Positions 12,001 through 21,493 of a stretch of DNA of 64,000 nt are shown one piece after another. Below the pieces are notes generated by a model. That model saw only the letters and a program-made list of their open reading frames with translations. It had not been told where the DNA came from and ran no database searches. The translations under genes were made by a program, and so were the position numbers. The stretch comes from Taeniopygia guttata (lineage: Eukaryota > Chordata > Aves > Passeriformes > Estrildidae), in NCBI RefSeq assembly GCF_048771995.1, contig NC_133063.1:8134001-8198000 (forward strand), written 5' to 3'. Position 1 is the stretch's first letter. Each line of letters begins with the position of its first letter.

Positions 12001-15000
12001 TTAGATTCATAACTGCTCCTTTCATCAAGAGCAACCTGACTTCTCACTTGAGGATTATTTAAAACTTGAGGATTATTCAAATACTGACAATTTCTGTGGA
12101 ATCCTTCTCAAAATTCAGTTAAATCCATCTTTTCCTAAAGAACAAAAGGAATGGAAGCTCAAGATACATTCAAAACTAGTTCTGAGTAGGGGCTCTAGAA
12201 AAGAGTTAAAGCTATCAATAAGTAGGAGCAACTCACCAACATCAAATAAAGACAGAAGAGGCTATGTAAAAGCAGTCCTTAGCCAGAACTATTTGTTTTG
12301 AGATGCAGGTGAGCTAACTGGTCTCCCTTCTCTATTTGCTCTTACACCCTAAGTTAGTGCAGCAATTGCATTCACTTTTCTTCAGTTTGTGCAACATGTG
12401 TTCCATTTTACATTCCAATTCTCCATATTACCTCAATTACTTCTGATTCATAAGACACTAACACAGAGTTTAGAAGACCTACTTAAAACAAAACAAACCA
12501 AGCAGGCATAGCAAGTAACATTTTAGCAGAATATTCTTTTTACACTATACAAACTCATGGATCAAGTTATAGGTTGATACATGTGCTTAAATACATTCAA
12601 TGCAAAAAACAACACCCTAGAACTTGCAGTTGAGAAAGTGTGCATAATTAATATAGACATTACTATTTTCATACACAGTCCTAAAGACAGCTAATACAAA
12701 CTGTCGCATCAAAGTTTTCTGTTAACCAAGAGAACTTACCAAAGGAATAAAGACAAAAGAAAAGATGGCTGCTAAAAAGCATAAAATTGGTCCTCTTAGA
12801 ATAATCTTTAAGATATGACGTTTATAGAAATTCTGATTTTCAGACTCCTGTATCTGTTGATTCAGTAAGTGTGGGTGATAGAATCCATATGCTACTATCA
12901 CAGCCTGCAAGGAAAAGAGCATTACTGAACTTATTATATATAAATATACACAGGATTTCAAACATAAGACATAAAACTACAAATCAACACATTCCAAAAC
13001 ACTTTCAAGCTTACTCTTCCCTCCCATATGGAAAGTTGGTCCTAGAAACTCTGAGATTTGACAATACACTGCATGTGAAGATTTTAGTCTCCTCTGCAGA
13101 GTCTGTCATGACCTTTGATCCTTGATGAAGAGGAATGAAGACCTCTGTGGTGAGCAACTGAAAGCAACAAAGCACTGCAGCAGGAGGAAGAGTGCTGCTG
13201 GACTTGAGACTGAAAGCCTGTGTTCCCTCACCCACTGCTGCATGGCTCAGAAAGACATCAGCAGCAAAACTCAATTGTTCTTTCCCCAAGGCATTTTCAA
13301 AGAGAGTGGGAAAGGAATTCTGTGAACATTGAGACCAGATGATTTACTTGTATAAAACAGCTTCATGGGACAGTGAAGCTTACATACAGGTACTGTGTTA
13401 TCACCAATGGGCATAACTTTGAAACAGAATGCTATATAAATAACATATTTAGCAATTTATGCCAGTCACTAAGAAGCTTAATTTAAGTTCTACAAAAGAG
13501 AGTCTATGTAAAAGTGAACATGTAAATGGATAGCTCCAATACCTGTATAAGGCCAATGACAACAGCACAGACACTGAACAGGAAGATGCCAAAAGGTACC
13601 CCTGGAAAGGAGGCCATTAAGGAAAACTGGAAAAACATCAACAAGATCATATATTTAATTAAAGAGCAATGCAGGAATAACAGTAGAGAAATAGAAGCAC
13701 TCTTCAGTCAATATTGAAAATATTCATAAATCTACATACTAATTTGCACTTCATCATAATGCCATTAAATGCTATTTCTAGCCACAAATACATGTATGCA
13801 TCCCAACCAAAGGCATCTGGAGAGATGGTTTTGCTCTGCCATTGACAGTGCTAAACCTTAGCCACTTTGGCACTGTGCCTCCATAATAATTAGAGAGTGG
13901 CTTGAATCTGAGCATAAAGTTTAACTGGTTTTGGTTGACATGATGCCATAGGTGTGAAAATTCTTGATATTAGGAAAGCTTTTTGAGTCTTTTATTTTGT
14001 CTACTTCCATGGCTCCCTGTTGTATTAATTTCTGCAGCTTCTTTAGGGGAGGATAAAACAGGGGAAAAAAAAGGCAAAGCAGGGTGTAGTGTTAAGGTAA
14101 CATGGACAGCTTTCCAAAAATAGTTTCAACTTCAAGGCAAAATGAAAAGCATGTTTGTTACATGTTCTTTTGCTGATAAAGATTGTCTTACTGACCACAG
14201 CCTTATTTTTTGCAGACTAAATATAAGACACATATCTACAGGCGCCTGTCTTACACATACAACAGTCAAGAAGCAACTGTTTTGTTCTGTTAATATAGTA
14301 TTCATTTGCAAATATTCTTTTGAAGTCATATGACCAAAAATTATGCAGATTTTAAACACAAACCCTCAACTGCCAGAATCAACCTTGCAGAGCAAATCAG
14401 AAGTGAGAACACAAACTTAGGCTAAATTACAAAAGGAAAACATCCTGTAATATAAGGATGAGTTTGAAACACAAACACACAGGAGTTTTATTTATCTTAC
14501 CAAAATTCTTATCAGATAACCTGGACCATCTTCAATACAGTTGCTTTTTTCATAGAAATCATGGGAAATTTTTTACCCTGAGGGTGGTAAAATGTTGGCA
14601 CAGTGGCATAGCTGCCCAGTCCCTCGAGACATACAATGGGAGATTGGATGGAGCTTTGAGAAATTTCATCTAGCTGAAGATGTTCCTGATCTTTGCAGGG
14701 GTTGGACTATATAACCTTTAATGGCACCGTCCAACCCAAACTATTCTATGATACTGTAATTTTTGTTTTTAGAATACCCATTTTCTGCCAGGTCTAAAAC
14801 ATGAAGTATTTGGAAGTTATAAAACAGCTTAATGAATTTTAAAGAAGCAACACAACTATGAAAATGGATTCAGTGTTTATACTATAACAACACTTTCCTG
14901 GGTTTCTGAATACTTTGGTAAAATCTTTCCAAATAAAGGAAGAAACAAACAATGTAATTTAAATAAATGTCAGATTTTAGAATATTACTTACTGTATATG

Positions 15001-18000
15001 GCAAGAAGGTTATGATCATCATACAAGCCTAAAACAGAAAAAAAGCATTTTGAACCACTATGTATTTTCTAAACACATCTTCAATGAGGGCATTTTTTGC
15101 TTTGTATTTTACAAGGAGATCAAATGCTTGTGCTGCATTATTAAAAATACCCACATTTCTAAAGTTGCTGAGTTTTGACTACATCTTCCATGTTCTTTAT
15201 ACACATCTTCCATGTTCTCTATGCAAATTGTACAAGCTTATTGTAGAAAACAATACTGTTTTCTGTGTCAACCAATACCCCAGGTAAAAGTTTTGCTATG
15301 ATTTTTAAGAGACTTCTTTCTAAAGTAGCAATGCTAAATATACCACAGGTATATTTCCAAACAGGTTTTTCAGATTTGTCAAGAACATTAATAGCTGATT
15401 CTAAATATTTTGCATCTTAAAAAGCAAAATTAAAAAACTCAACCCAACAAACAAAAGCATAAAGAAACACATTGCTTTGAAAGCTACATTAGGTAAGAAT
15501 CAGATGTCTTAGGCTATTCCTCTAAAATAATTTCCTCTAGTTTTATCTCATGGAGCTCCGACATTGCTTTTATTAACCAAATTAGAATAACTGTTTGGTT
15601 GCATACTTTCAGAGAACAGAGTTTAAAACAACATTGCAAAATACTCAGTTCCCTCAGAAGAACTTCAGACTAACCTGCTGCAGAGTTTCTTTTGGTTTAC
15701 AGTAAAACATTTGCAAATTAAAAGCAAGTTATTTATCAATCAGTCACAGTGAAACTGAAGATTTTTGTATTTTCCTGACTTGGAAATATGTCAGAGTTAC
15801 ACTATTTAATGTAGAAACTTTTGGATATTCACAGACACACTTAAGTGACCTGTAACTGCTTGCTAACCATTCAGCTTGTCTGACAACACTCACCAGATTT
15901 AGAAGAGCCAGGACATCATCTATATGTTCTATCACCTGAAACAACCTGTCAAGGCAAGGCACAGTAAGGTTATCATGAACAAGACAACTCACAAAATATA
16001 TTTTACAACATTTCATATAAATTGTACATTTATGATAGTACGGGGAAACTCAATTTCTTTTGCCACAGAATTAATACAAGTATTCCAGGTACCACCAAAA
16101 CTCATATAGCTCAAATACGAAAGAAATTTGTTAAAAAAATCTTAAAAGCGCGATACAATCAAGTTCAATCATGGGGCACTTCTTAAGAACCTGATTTCTA
16201 TTTGAATGGCAGAGTATTTTCTGCCCTGGTTTCAGTATGATGCCTGCATGACAATTTCTTTTTAACCACCAAGACATGGCAGGTGGGACTGTCCACAGCT
16301 CTATAAAGTACAGAATCCGCAACAACTGACTTTGTGACAACTGCTGCTGAAGACAGAGAGATGAGTTTTAGGCCAGCTGTACTATGTCAGTTCCTTTGTT
16401 ATGGAACATGCAAGTTACAAATTAATGGGGTTTTTTTCAGCAGAATTAGAAGTCTTATTCTATCTAGCCTTCAAGGTAAGATGAAAACTCTTTAAGATAT
16501 ATAATGCTTGTTTTTCTCTGTATGACAATGGCAGTGGTGTTAAGAGTAGCTTTTTACTGCTAAGGGTAGCGTTTATTTACAATGATTTTTTAATATTATT
16601 CAACAAAAGACAATTCAGAGGTCTGTCAGCAAGACAGAAATACCTCAGAGACATGGTTATCTCCTGCACTTTTTAGCTTTTGACCTTAAATTTAAACACC
16701 ATGTTCCTACCTTACATGAGCTGCCCATGCCACTGTGACTATTAAAAAGGTCATCAAGTAGACAGCAATTTTTGCTAGAAGAAGTTGTTGAACACTTTCA
16801 CCTAATTTCTGAAACAGAAAGTGACACCCAAGGAAACAAAATATAAATGTTATGTAACAAAATTATTACCAGCATCTGAAAATATATGTACTGTAATGTA
16901 AAGTATTTTTGGAAAATGCGTCCCAACAATGCAGTTCCCATTCAACAATCTCTTTAGTACATTGCAGAGAAATCAGTTTATGAGGAACTTGTTAAGTAGG
17001 TTGAAATATGGCATTTGATGTATCAACACATCTCATCAACCTGTAAAAGGGCTTCCCAATGCTCTATTCACCTTGTTACTCATTTATGCAGTCTCTCATC
17101 ACTGTTACTATAGCAATGCACTGTCCAGAGGACTGGACACAATATGCCTCTTTTACTTTCACAGCACTGACTACTTCCACAGTAGAAGCATCACAGAAGT
17201 TTCATGTGACGACTGTTAAAAAGGAGAAATGAGAGGGCCTAACCTCAGCAAATTTTGAAAATACCAATACAATGCCTTAAACAGACTCATATTGTATATT
17301 TGCTGCATTACCGATATTATCTGAGCTTCTTAAACTAAGACTTAGGTATATTTAAGAGTAGAAAAATAAATAATTATAAAAGAGAAAACCTGTAAACTTT
17401 CTCAAATTCTTAATGTTTCCTAAAATTCCTGGGTATTATCAGAATTAATTTATTTTCTGTAGTCTTCTTTTTCCACCATAATTTATTTTAATTACATTTA
17501 TTATGAACAGACTTTAAAACAAGCATTCAGATTGTGCTATATAAGTGGCTTGTCTCAGTGATGGTTTATTACCAAGAAGACTAGACGCTTTCTGAAATGC
17601 TTTGGTCAGATGGGCAGTTCATCTCTCATAGGAAAGTAACTAGTCATAATCTATGGCCTACAAACTTAGCTCATTCAGGCTGTATGTCACAACATTGCAT
17701 ATAGCACAAACCTTAATCTAAAAGTTTTACGCCCAAAGTTCACCTCGCCCTGTGTGAAATTTCTGTTAGGTTTTATGTTACTGCTCTTGAAAGCCTGTAA
17801 CTCGAAATTAAAGCGGGGCGTGCTGAACTAGGATGTCACATCTACTTGCGAGGACACAAGAAACAACAAACGGCACGTGATACCTGGTCAGGATGTATTT
17901 TTGTGTGAGCCACCGGCAAAATCTGAAACAACAAAACGTTTTATTAGCACGCCACGTTCTTCTCCTTGTCGAGCACTTCCCTAAAACCACACAACCTTCA

Positions 18001-18352
18001 GCTGCCCGCGGATCGCGTAGCCAGGAGCAGCTGTGGGAGTCAGAGCGCTCTGGGGTGGCCGACACCGCTGCGTGACGGCCCCGACATGTCGCGACAGCGG
18101 GGCGGGCGCGGAGCCGGCGGCACCGGCCCCGTGAGGGCGCGACCCGGGAAGCCGGGACCAGCCGCGGCTGCGCCAGGCTTCTCCCCCATCCCGCTCTCTC
18201 CCTCCCTCCCGGGCGCTCACCATCACGGTGGCGATGATGGACAGCAGCGCGTCGCTGTAGGCCAGCAGCCGGTGCGATGTCTGCGTGCTGCTGCCCGGCT
18301 CCAGCCCCAGCCCCGGCCCCGGGCCCGGGCCGCGCTCCCGCGGAGCCGCCAT
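8369..18352 (-). CDS. TMEM175: TMEM175: endolysosomal potassium/proton channel
   Basis: Known family role: a leak channel of late endosomes and lysosomes that conducts K+ and H+ and sets membrane potential and pH. Ten coding exons join in phase: 18221-18352, 17884-17922, 16711-16808, 15894-15945, 14993-15028, 13543-13626, 12740-12904, 11386-11464, 9586-9727, 8369-9032 (1491 nt, 496 aa; human about 504). The protein shows the two six-helix repeats of the family. Repeat 1 starts at RLLAYSDALLSIIATVM (R28, Y32-S-D, pore Ile39). Repeat 2 starts at RVEAFSDGVYAIVATLL (R255, F259-S-D, pore Ile266). The N-terminus before repeat 1 is short and Gly/Pro-rich. All junctions are GT-AG. The promoter is a CpG island, with GAK in the opposite direction 24.8 kb away. 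No breaks seen. Confidence 0.96.
9586..9727 (-). CDS. TMEM175: TMEM175 coding exon 9
   Basis: Acidic linker (QRGEEEEHH) and the start of repeat 2 with ERVEAFSDGVYAIVATLLILDI, the second pore helix; acceptor TTCCAG, donor GTAAGG. Confidence 0.95.
11386..11464 (-). CDS. TMEM175: TMEM175 coding exon 8
   Basis: SYVLLGLVIVFPHLTR then LIKWCKTKIL and one base; end of helix 6 and the start of the linker between repeats; acceptor CAACAG, donor GTGAGT. Confidence 0.93.
12740..12904 (-). CDS. TMEM175: TMEM175 coding exon 7
   Basis: 55 codons, AVIVAYGFYHPHLL to AAIFSFVFIPL, spanning the 4-5 loop and helices 5-6; acceptor TTGCAG, donor GTAAGT. Confidence 0.95.
13543..13626 (-). CDS. TMEM175: TMEM175 coding exon 6
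   Basis: 28 codons: FSLMASFPGVPFGIFLF through helix 4 to GLIQ; acceptor TTCCAG, donor GTATTG. Confidence 0.93.
14560..14757 (+). mobile_element. CR1 3' tail in TMEM175 intron 5
   Basis: Plus-strand CR1 3' end: 'ttaccctgagggtggtaaaa' through 'ggggttggactatataacct' and the end 'attctatgatact'. It is antisense to TMEM175. Confidence 0.75.
14993..15028 (-). CDS. TMEM175: TMEM175 coding exon 5
   Basis: 36 nt encoding ACMMIITFLPYT (helix 3); acceptor TTTTAG, donor GTAAGT. Confidence 0.93.
15894..15945 (-). CDS. TMEM175: TMEM175 coding exon 4
   Basis: Acceptor TTGACAG, then RLFQVIEHIDDVLALLNL; donor GTGAGT. Corresponds to the human RLFQVVGKTDDTLALLNL segment. Confidence 0.93.
16711..16808 (-). 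CDS. TMEM175: TMEM175 coding exon 3
   Basis: 32 codons plus two bases: KLGESVQQLLLAKIAV and helix 2 (MTFLIVTVAWAAHV). Homology puts the donor at GTAGGA. A stronger-looking donor GTAAGG sits 5 nt upstream but would shift the frame. Confidence 0.9.
17884..17922 (-). CDS. TMEM175: TMEM175 coding exon 2
   Basis: 39 nt encoding ILPVAHTKIHPDQ, the end of helix 1 and the loop after it; acceptor TTTCAG, donor GTATCA. Confidence 0.93.
18221..18352 (-). CDS. TMEM175: TMEM175 coding exon 1
   Basis: 44 codons: start MAAPRERG, a Gly/Pro-rich N-terminus, then the first half of pore helix 1 (YSDALLSIIATVM); donor GTGAGC. The start is the first ATG in the frame and lies in a good context (GCCATGG). The family motif FSD appears here as YSD. 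Confidence 0.95.
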
Positions 18353-18480
18353 GGCCCCGCTGCGCTCGGCGGCGGCGGGGGCGGCGCTTCCCCTCCCTCA
18401 GAGGGCGGGAGCCGCCCCTGGCTGCGCTCCACGTCCGTGAGGGGTTTTAAACAGCAATCCCGCCTTTAAAAGGCCTTCCA
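18353..18480 (-). promoter_or_regulatory. TMEM175 CpG-island promoter
   Basis: The CpG island spans about 17990-18440 and covers exon 1. The GC-rich sequence just upstream of the start codon lacks a TATA box. The island ends at about 18440, so it is clearly separate from the GAK island near 42-43.7 kb. Confidence 0.5.
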
Positions 18481-18757
18481 GTTCACCTCTCCGTTTTCCC
18501 ATAGCGATTTCCGTTTTCCATCATAATTTCCTTTCCTGAATGCTGACGGTGTGTTCTGCACAGGACGGGTTAGGAAACATCAACAGGAGAGGCAAAGAAA
18601 AGCCTCACTCTTACAGAAGCAATTGATATCCCTCAAACAAATTCCCTTTTTGAAATTGATAGTAAAAGGGTTTTTAAATCATGGGAATTTAGGGTTAAAA
18701 GGAAAAATAAGCTTAGTAGGCCCTGGAAAAATAAACACTCTAAGCACATGAAGAACT

Positions 18758-19102
18758 TGTACTTGGTAGAACTGCACCTGTGCAGCTAGTACATGATAAA
18801 TGATATAATTGTTAGAAGTGATGATTGTTTAGTAATTAAATATAATTACTGTTTAATCATAAGAATAATCATGAGAAACTGTGGTCAGGGACCTAAGAAA
18901 GATCACGAGAAACTCATGTCAATGTATACAATAGAACAATCTAAGCTTAATAAGTTATATAATGATAGAATATAAAATACATTCAGCTCAAAAGCCATGT
19001 TGGAGTCAGATTTGGGTCTGGACCCCTGATTCCCAGAGCTCTTAATAAAAGCACCTGCATATAATCATATCCCGTGATTATGTGTGTTCCGGAACGCTAA
19101 CA
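18758..19102 (+). mobile_element. Probable solo LTR
   Basis: LTR-like block: an AT-rich part with 'gcacctgtgcagctagtac', then 'ggacccctgattcccagagc', an 'aataaaagcacctgc' polyadenylation region, and an end 'ggaacgctaaca'. It could start with TG at 18758 and end with CA at 19102. I see no convincing target duplication, so the ends are approximate and the left end may lie further out. No internal genes. Confidence 0.4.
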
Positions 19103-19107
19103 AAATG

Positions 19108-20295
19108 GGAAGAGCATGTCAGCATTTGAGGGAGGTGATCCTGTCGCTCTGTTCAGCCCTAGTGAGGCACATCTGGAATGCTGTGTCCAAATCTGAGCTT
19201 CTCAGTACAAGAGAGACATGGACCTCCTGCGGCAGGTGCAGTGGAGGGTGACAGAGATGATGAGGAGACTCGAGTGTCGCTTACCAGGAAGAACTGAAGG
19301 AAGTGCGCCTGTTCTGCCTTCAGAAAAAGTGACTGAGGGGGGAACCTCAGGAATGTCTATAAATATCTAATGGGTTTTTGAAAAATGCATATTTTATGAT
19401 TGGCTTTTCGCAAATGTTACAATGAAGATGATATGTGTAATGTTAGAAAGTTATGCTGTATTAATTCCCTTAAGTAGTGTGATAAATGTAGTTTTAGGTT
19501 ACAACATAACGTTGAAATACAAACTCTGTGATATAGAATTTGTTACAAGCTCAAGCGAGAAAATGAGATAATCAAGAAACTCTTCACACAGAGATGTCAG
19601 TGAAGGGGGCTCATAAAGTTACAGCCTCCTTATCAGAAAAGACAAACATTCTTCCACCTTCTCTCCCTCTTTATGGAACCACCAAGTTTAAGGAGAAGAG
19701 GTTGACAAAAACCAGAAAAGTTCTTAATTTGCAAGGAATTTATGCATCATGTATGAGATATATGAATATGCAACAGGCTATTACTTTTAAGGTTATTCCT
19801 TTGTTCACAAGGCATGCTTTTTTGTGACAGTGTCCAAGAGCATCTGGACATCCATAATTCTTTGCTTTTTATTATCTTGTAATTGTCCTAACTCTAATTT
19901 TTATTACTCTAATTGTATTACTATTTTTATAATAATTTTAATAATATTAAACTTTTAAAATTTTAAAAACCAAGTGATTGGCGTTTTTCATAGGTTGATG
20001 CCAAGATGATGGATATAGGCTCTTCTCTGTGGTGCCAAGCAATAAGATGAGAGCCAGCAAGCAGAAAAGTGGCACCTAAGTATGAGGGAGAACAACTTTA
20101 TTGTGTGGGTGATCACAAACAGGAACAGTGTGCCCAGAAAGATTGTTAGGTGTCGCTCAGTGAAGATACTCAAGAACCATCTGGACACAATCTTGTGCCA
20201 CAGGGTCTAGAACAACCCTGCTTGAGCAGGGAAGTTGGACCAAATGACCTGCTGAGATTCCTTCCAACCTTAGGCATTTTGTGATTCTGTGATAT
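19108..20295 (+). mobile_element. CR1 LINE 3' half, split by a solo LTR
   Basis: 19108-19376 carries the reverse-transcriptase C-terminal region ('cacatctggaatgctgtgtc' block). 19993-20295 continues with the 'ggctcttctctgtggtgcc' block and the complete 3' tail ('gcttgagcagggaagttgga', then 'ttttgtgattctgtgat'). The LTR at 19377-19992 was inserted between them. Confidence 0.8.
19377..19992 (+). mobile_element. Solo LTR nested in CR1, same family as 5048-5677
   Basis: About 616 bp, homologous end to end to the minus-strand LTR at 5048-5677. It has matching but more eroded ends and the same 'gttagaaagttatgctgtat' core. Flanking bases (gggtt / ggtt) suggest a worn 5-bp target duplication. Internal genes are absent. 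The wear at its ends suggests it is older than the copy near ATP5ME, but both are younger than the CR1 around them. Confidence 0.8.
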
Positions 20296-20544
20296 TGTGG
20301 AATAAAGACCCATGGAACTACAGGCCAGTGAGTCTCACTTCTGTGCCTGCTGAAATCCCCATGAAAACTGTGGTAAAGCATATGGAAAATAAGGAGGTGG
20401 TTAGTGACAGCCAGTGTGGCTTCATTAAAAGCAAATCATGCCTGTTAAGTGAGGTGGCCTTCTGCAGTGGGCTTATACAGGTGATTGCTGTGGGGAGAGC
20501 TGACATTACCTACATGGACTTGTGCAAAGCATTTGCGCCCAGTG
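20296..20544 (+). mobile_element. CR1 reverse-transcriptase fragment
   Basis: The plus-strand frame reads the CR1 RT region NYRPVSLTSV ... SQCGFIKSKSCL ... ITYMDLCKAF, recognisable as LINE reverse transcriptase motifs 2a to 4. It is truncated on the right by an opposite-strand CR1. Confidence 0.8.
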
Positions 20545-21470
20545 GCTTGGGTTGGAAGGGACATTAAAGATTGACTGTTTCAACCTCCCTGCAGTGGGCA
20601 GGGACACCTTTCACTAGACAATTGCTCAAACCTCATCCAACCTGGCCATGAACACTTCAGGGATGGAGCATCAACAACTCTGGGCAGCCTGTTCCAGTGC
20701 CTCACCACCTTTACAGTAAAGAACTTCTTCCTCATACCTAACCTGAACCCCCACTTTGGTTTAGAGCCATTTGCTCTTGACATGTGACTGCATGCTCTTG
20801 CCCAAAGTCTCCATCTTTCTTGTAGTCTCCATTTGGGTACTGGAAGGCTGCCATCTCTTTTCCAGGCTGAACCATTCCAATTTTCTCAGTTTTTCTTCAT
20901 AGGAGAGGTACTTCATCTCTCTAATCATCTTGGTGGCCCCTCTCTGGACTTAGTTCAACAGGTCCATGCCATTCCAGTGCTGAGGACCCCAGAGCTGGAT
21001 GCAGGGTTCCAGGTGGGCTGTCACCAGAGCAGAGCAGAGCAGAGGGGCAGAATCCCCACCCTCCCCTGCTGCCCACGCTGCTTTGGATGCAGCCCAGGAC
21101 ACCTTTGGCTTTCTGGGCTGAGAGTTCTCATGACTGGGTCATGTCAAGCTTCTCATCCACTGCAATTGCCCTGGTCCAGGTGCAGCACCTTGCACTTGGT
21201 ATTGTAAAACCTCACAAGATTCCCATGGGCCCACTTCTCCAGCCTATCCAGGTCCCTCCGGAAGATTTTCAGTCCTTCAGGTATGTCAACCACATCACTC
21301 AGCTGGGTGTGATCTGCAAATTTGCTGAGAGTGCGCACAGTCCCTTCGTCTGTATCACTAATGAAGATATTGGATTATACTGGTCCCAGTATGGACCCCT
21401 GAGGGACACCTCTTTTTACTGATGTCCATCAGGACTCTGAGTCATTGATCACTACCTTCTGGATGATCAA
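20545..21470 (-). mobile_element. CR1 LINE, 5' truncated, minus strand
   Basis: Complete 3' end at 20545 ('gggttggaagggacattaaa' seen on the plus strand). On the minus strand the RT C-terminal frames read GMRKKFFTVKVVRHWNRLP and, further 5', RTLSKFADHTQLSDVVD. The 5' truncation near 21470 ends in a fold-back (next entry). Confidence 0.85.
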
Positions 21471-21493
21471 TGGCTCAGTCCTGATGGATATCC
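21421..21493. repeat. Imperfect inverted repeat at the CR1 5' end
   Basis: 21421-21450 and the reverse complement of 21464-21493 share about 28 of 30 positions, with a 2-nt bulge and a loop of about 13 nt. The left arm is ordinary CR1 sequence; the right arm is an inverted copy of it beyond the truncation point. Confidence 0.75.

Noticed and set aside
17966-18469. 167-aa plus-strand open frame
   Set aside because: Antisense to TMEM175 exon 1 and its promoter in a CpG island; no motif.
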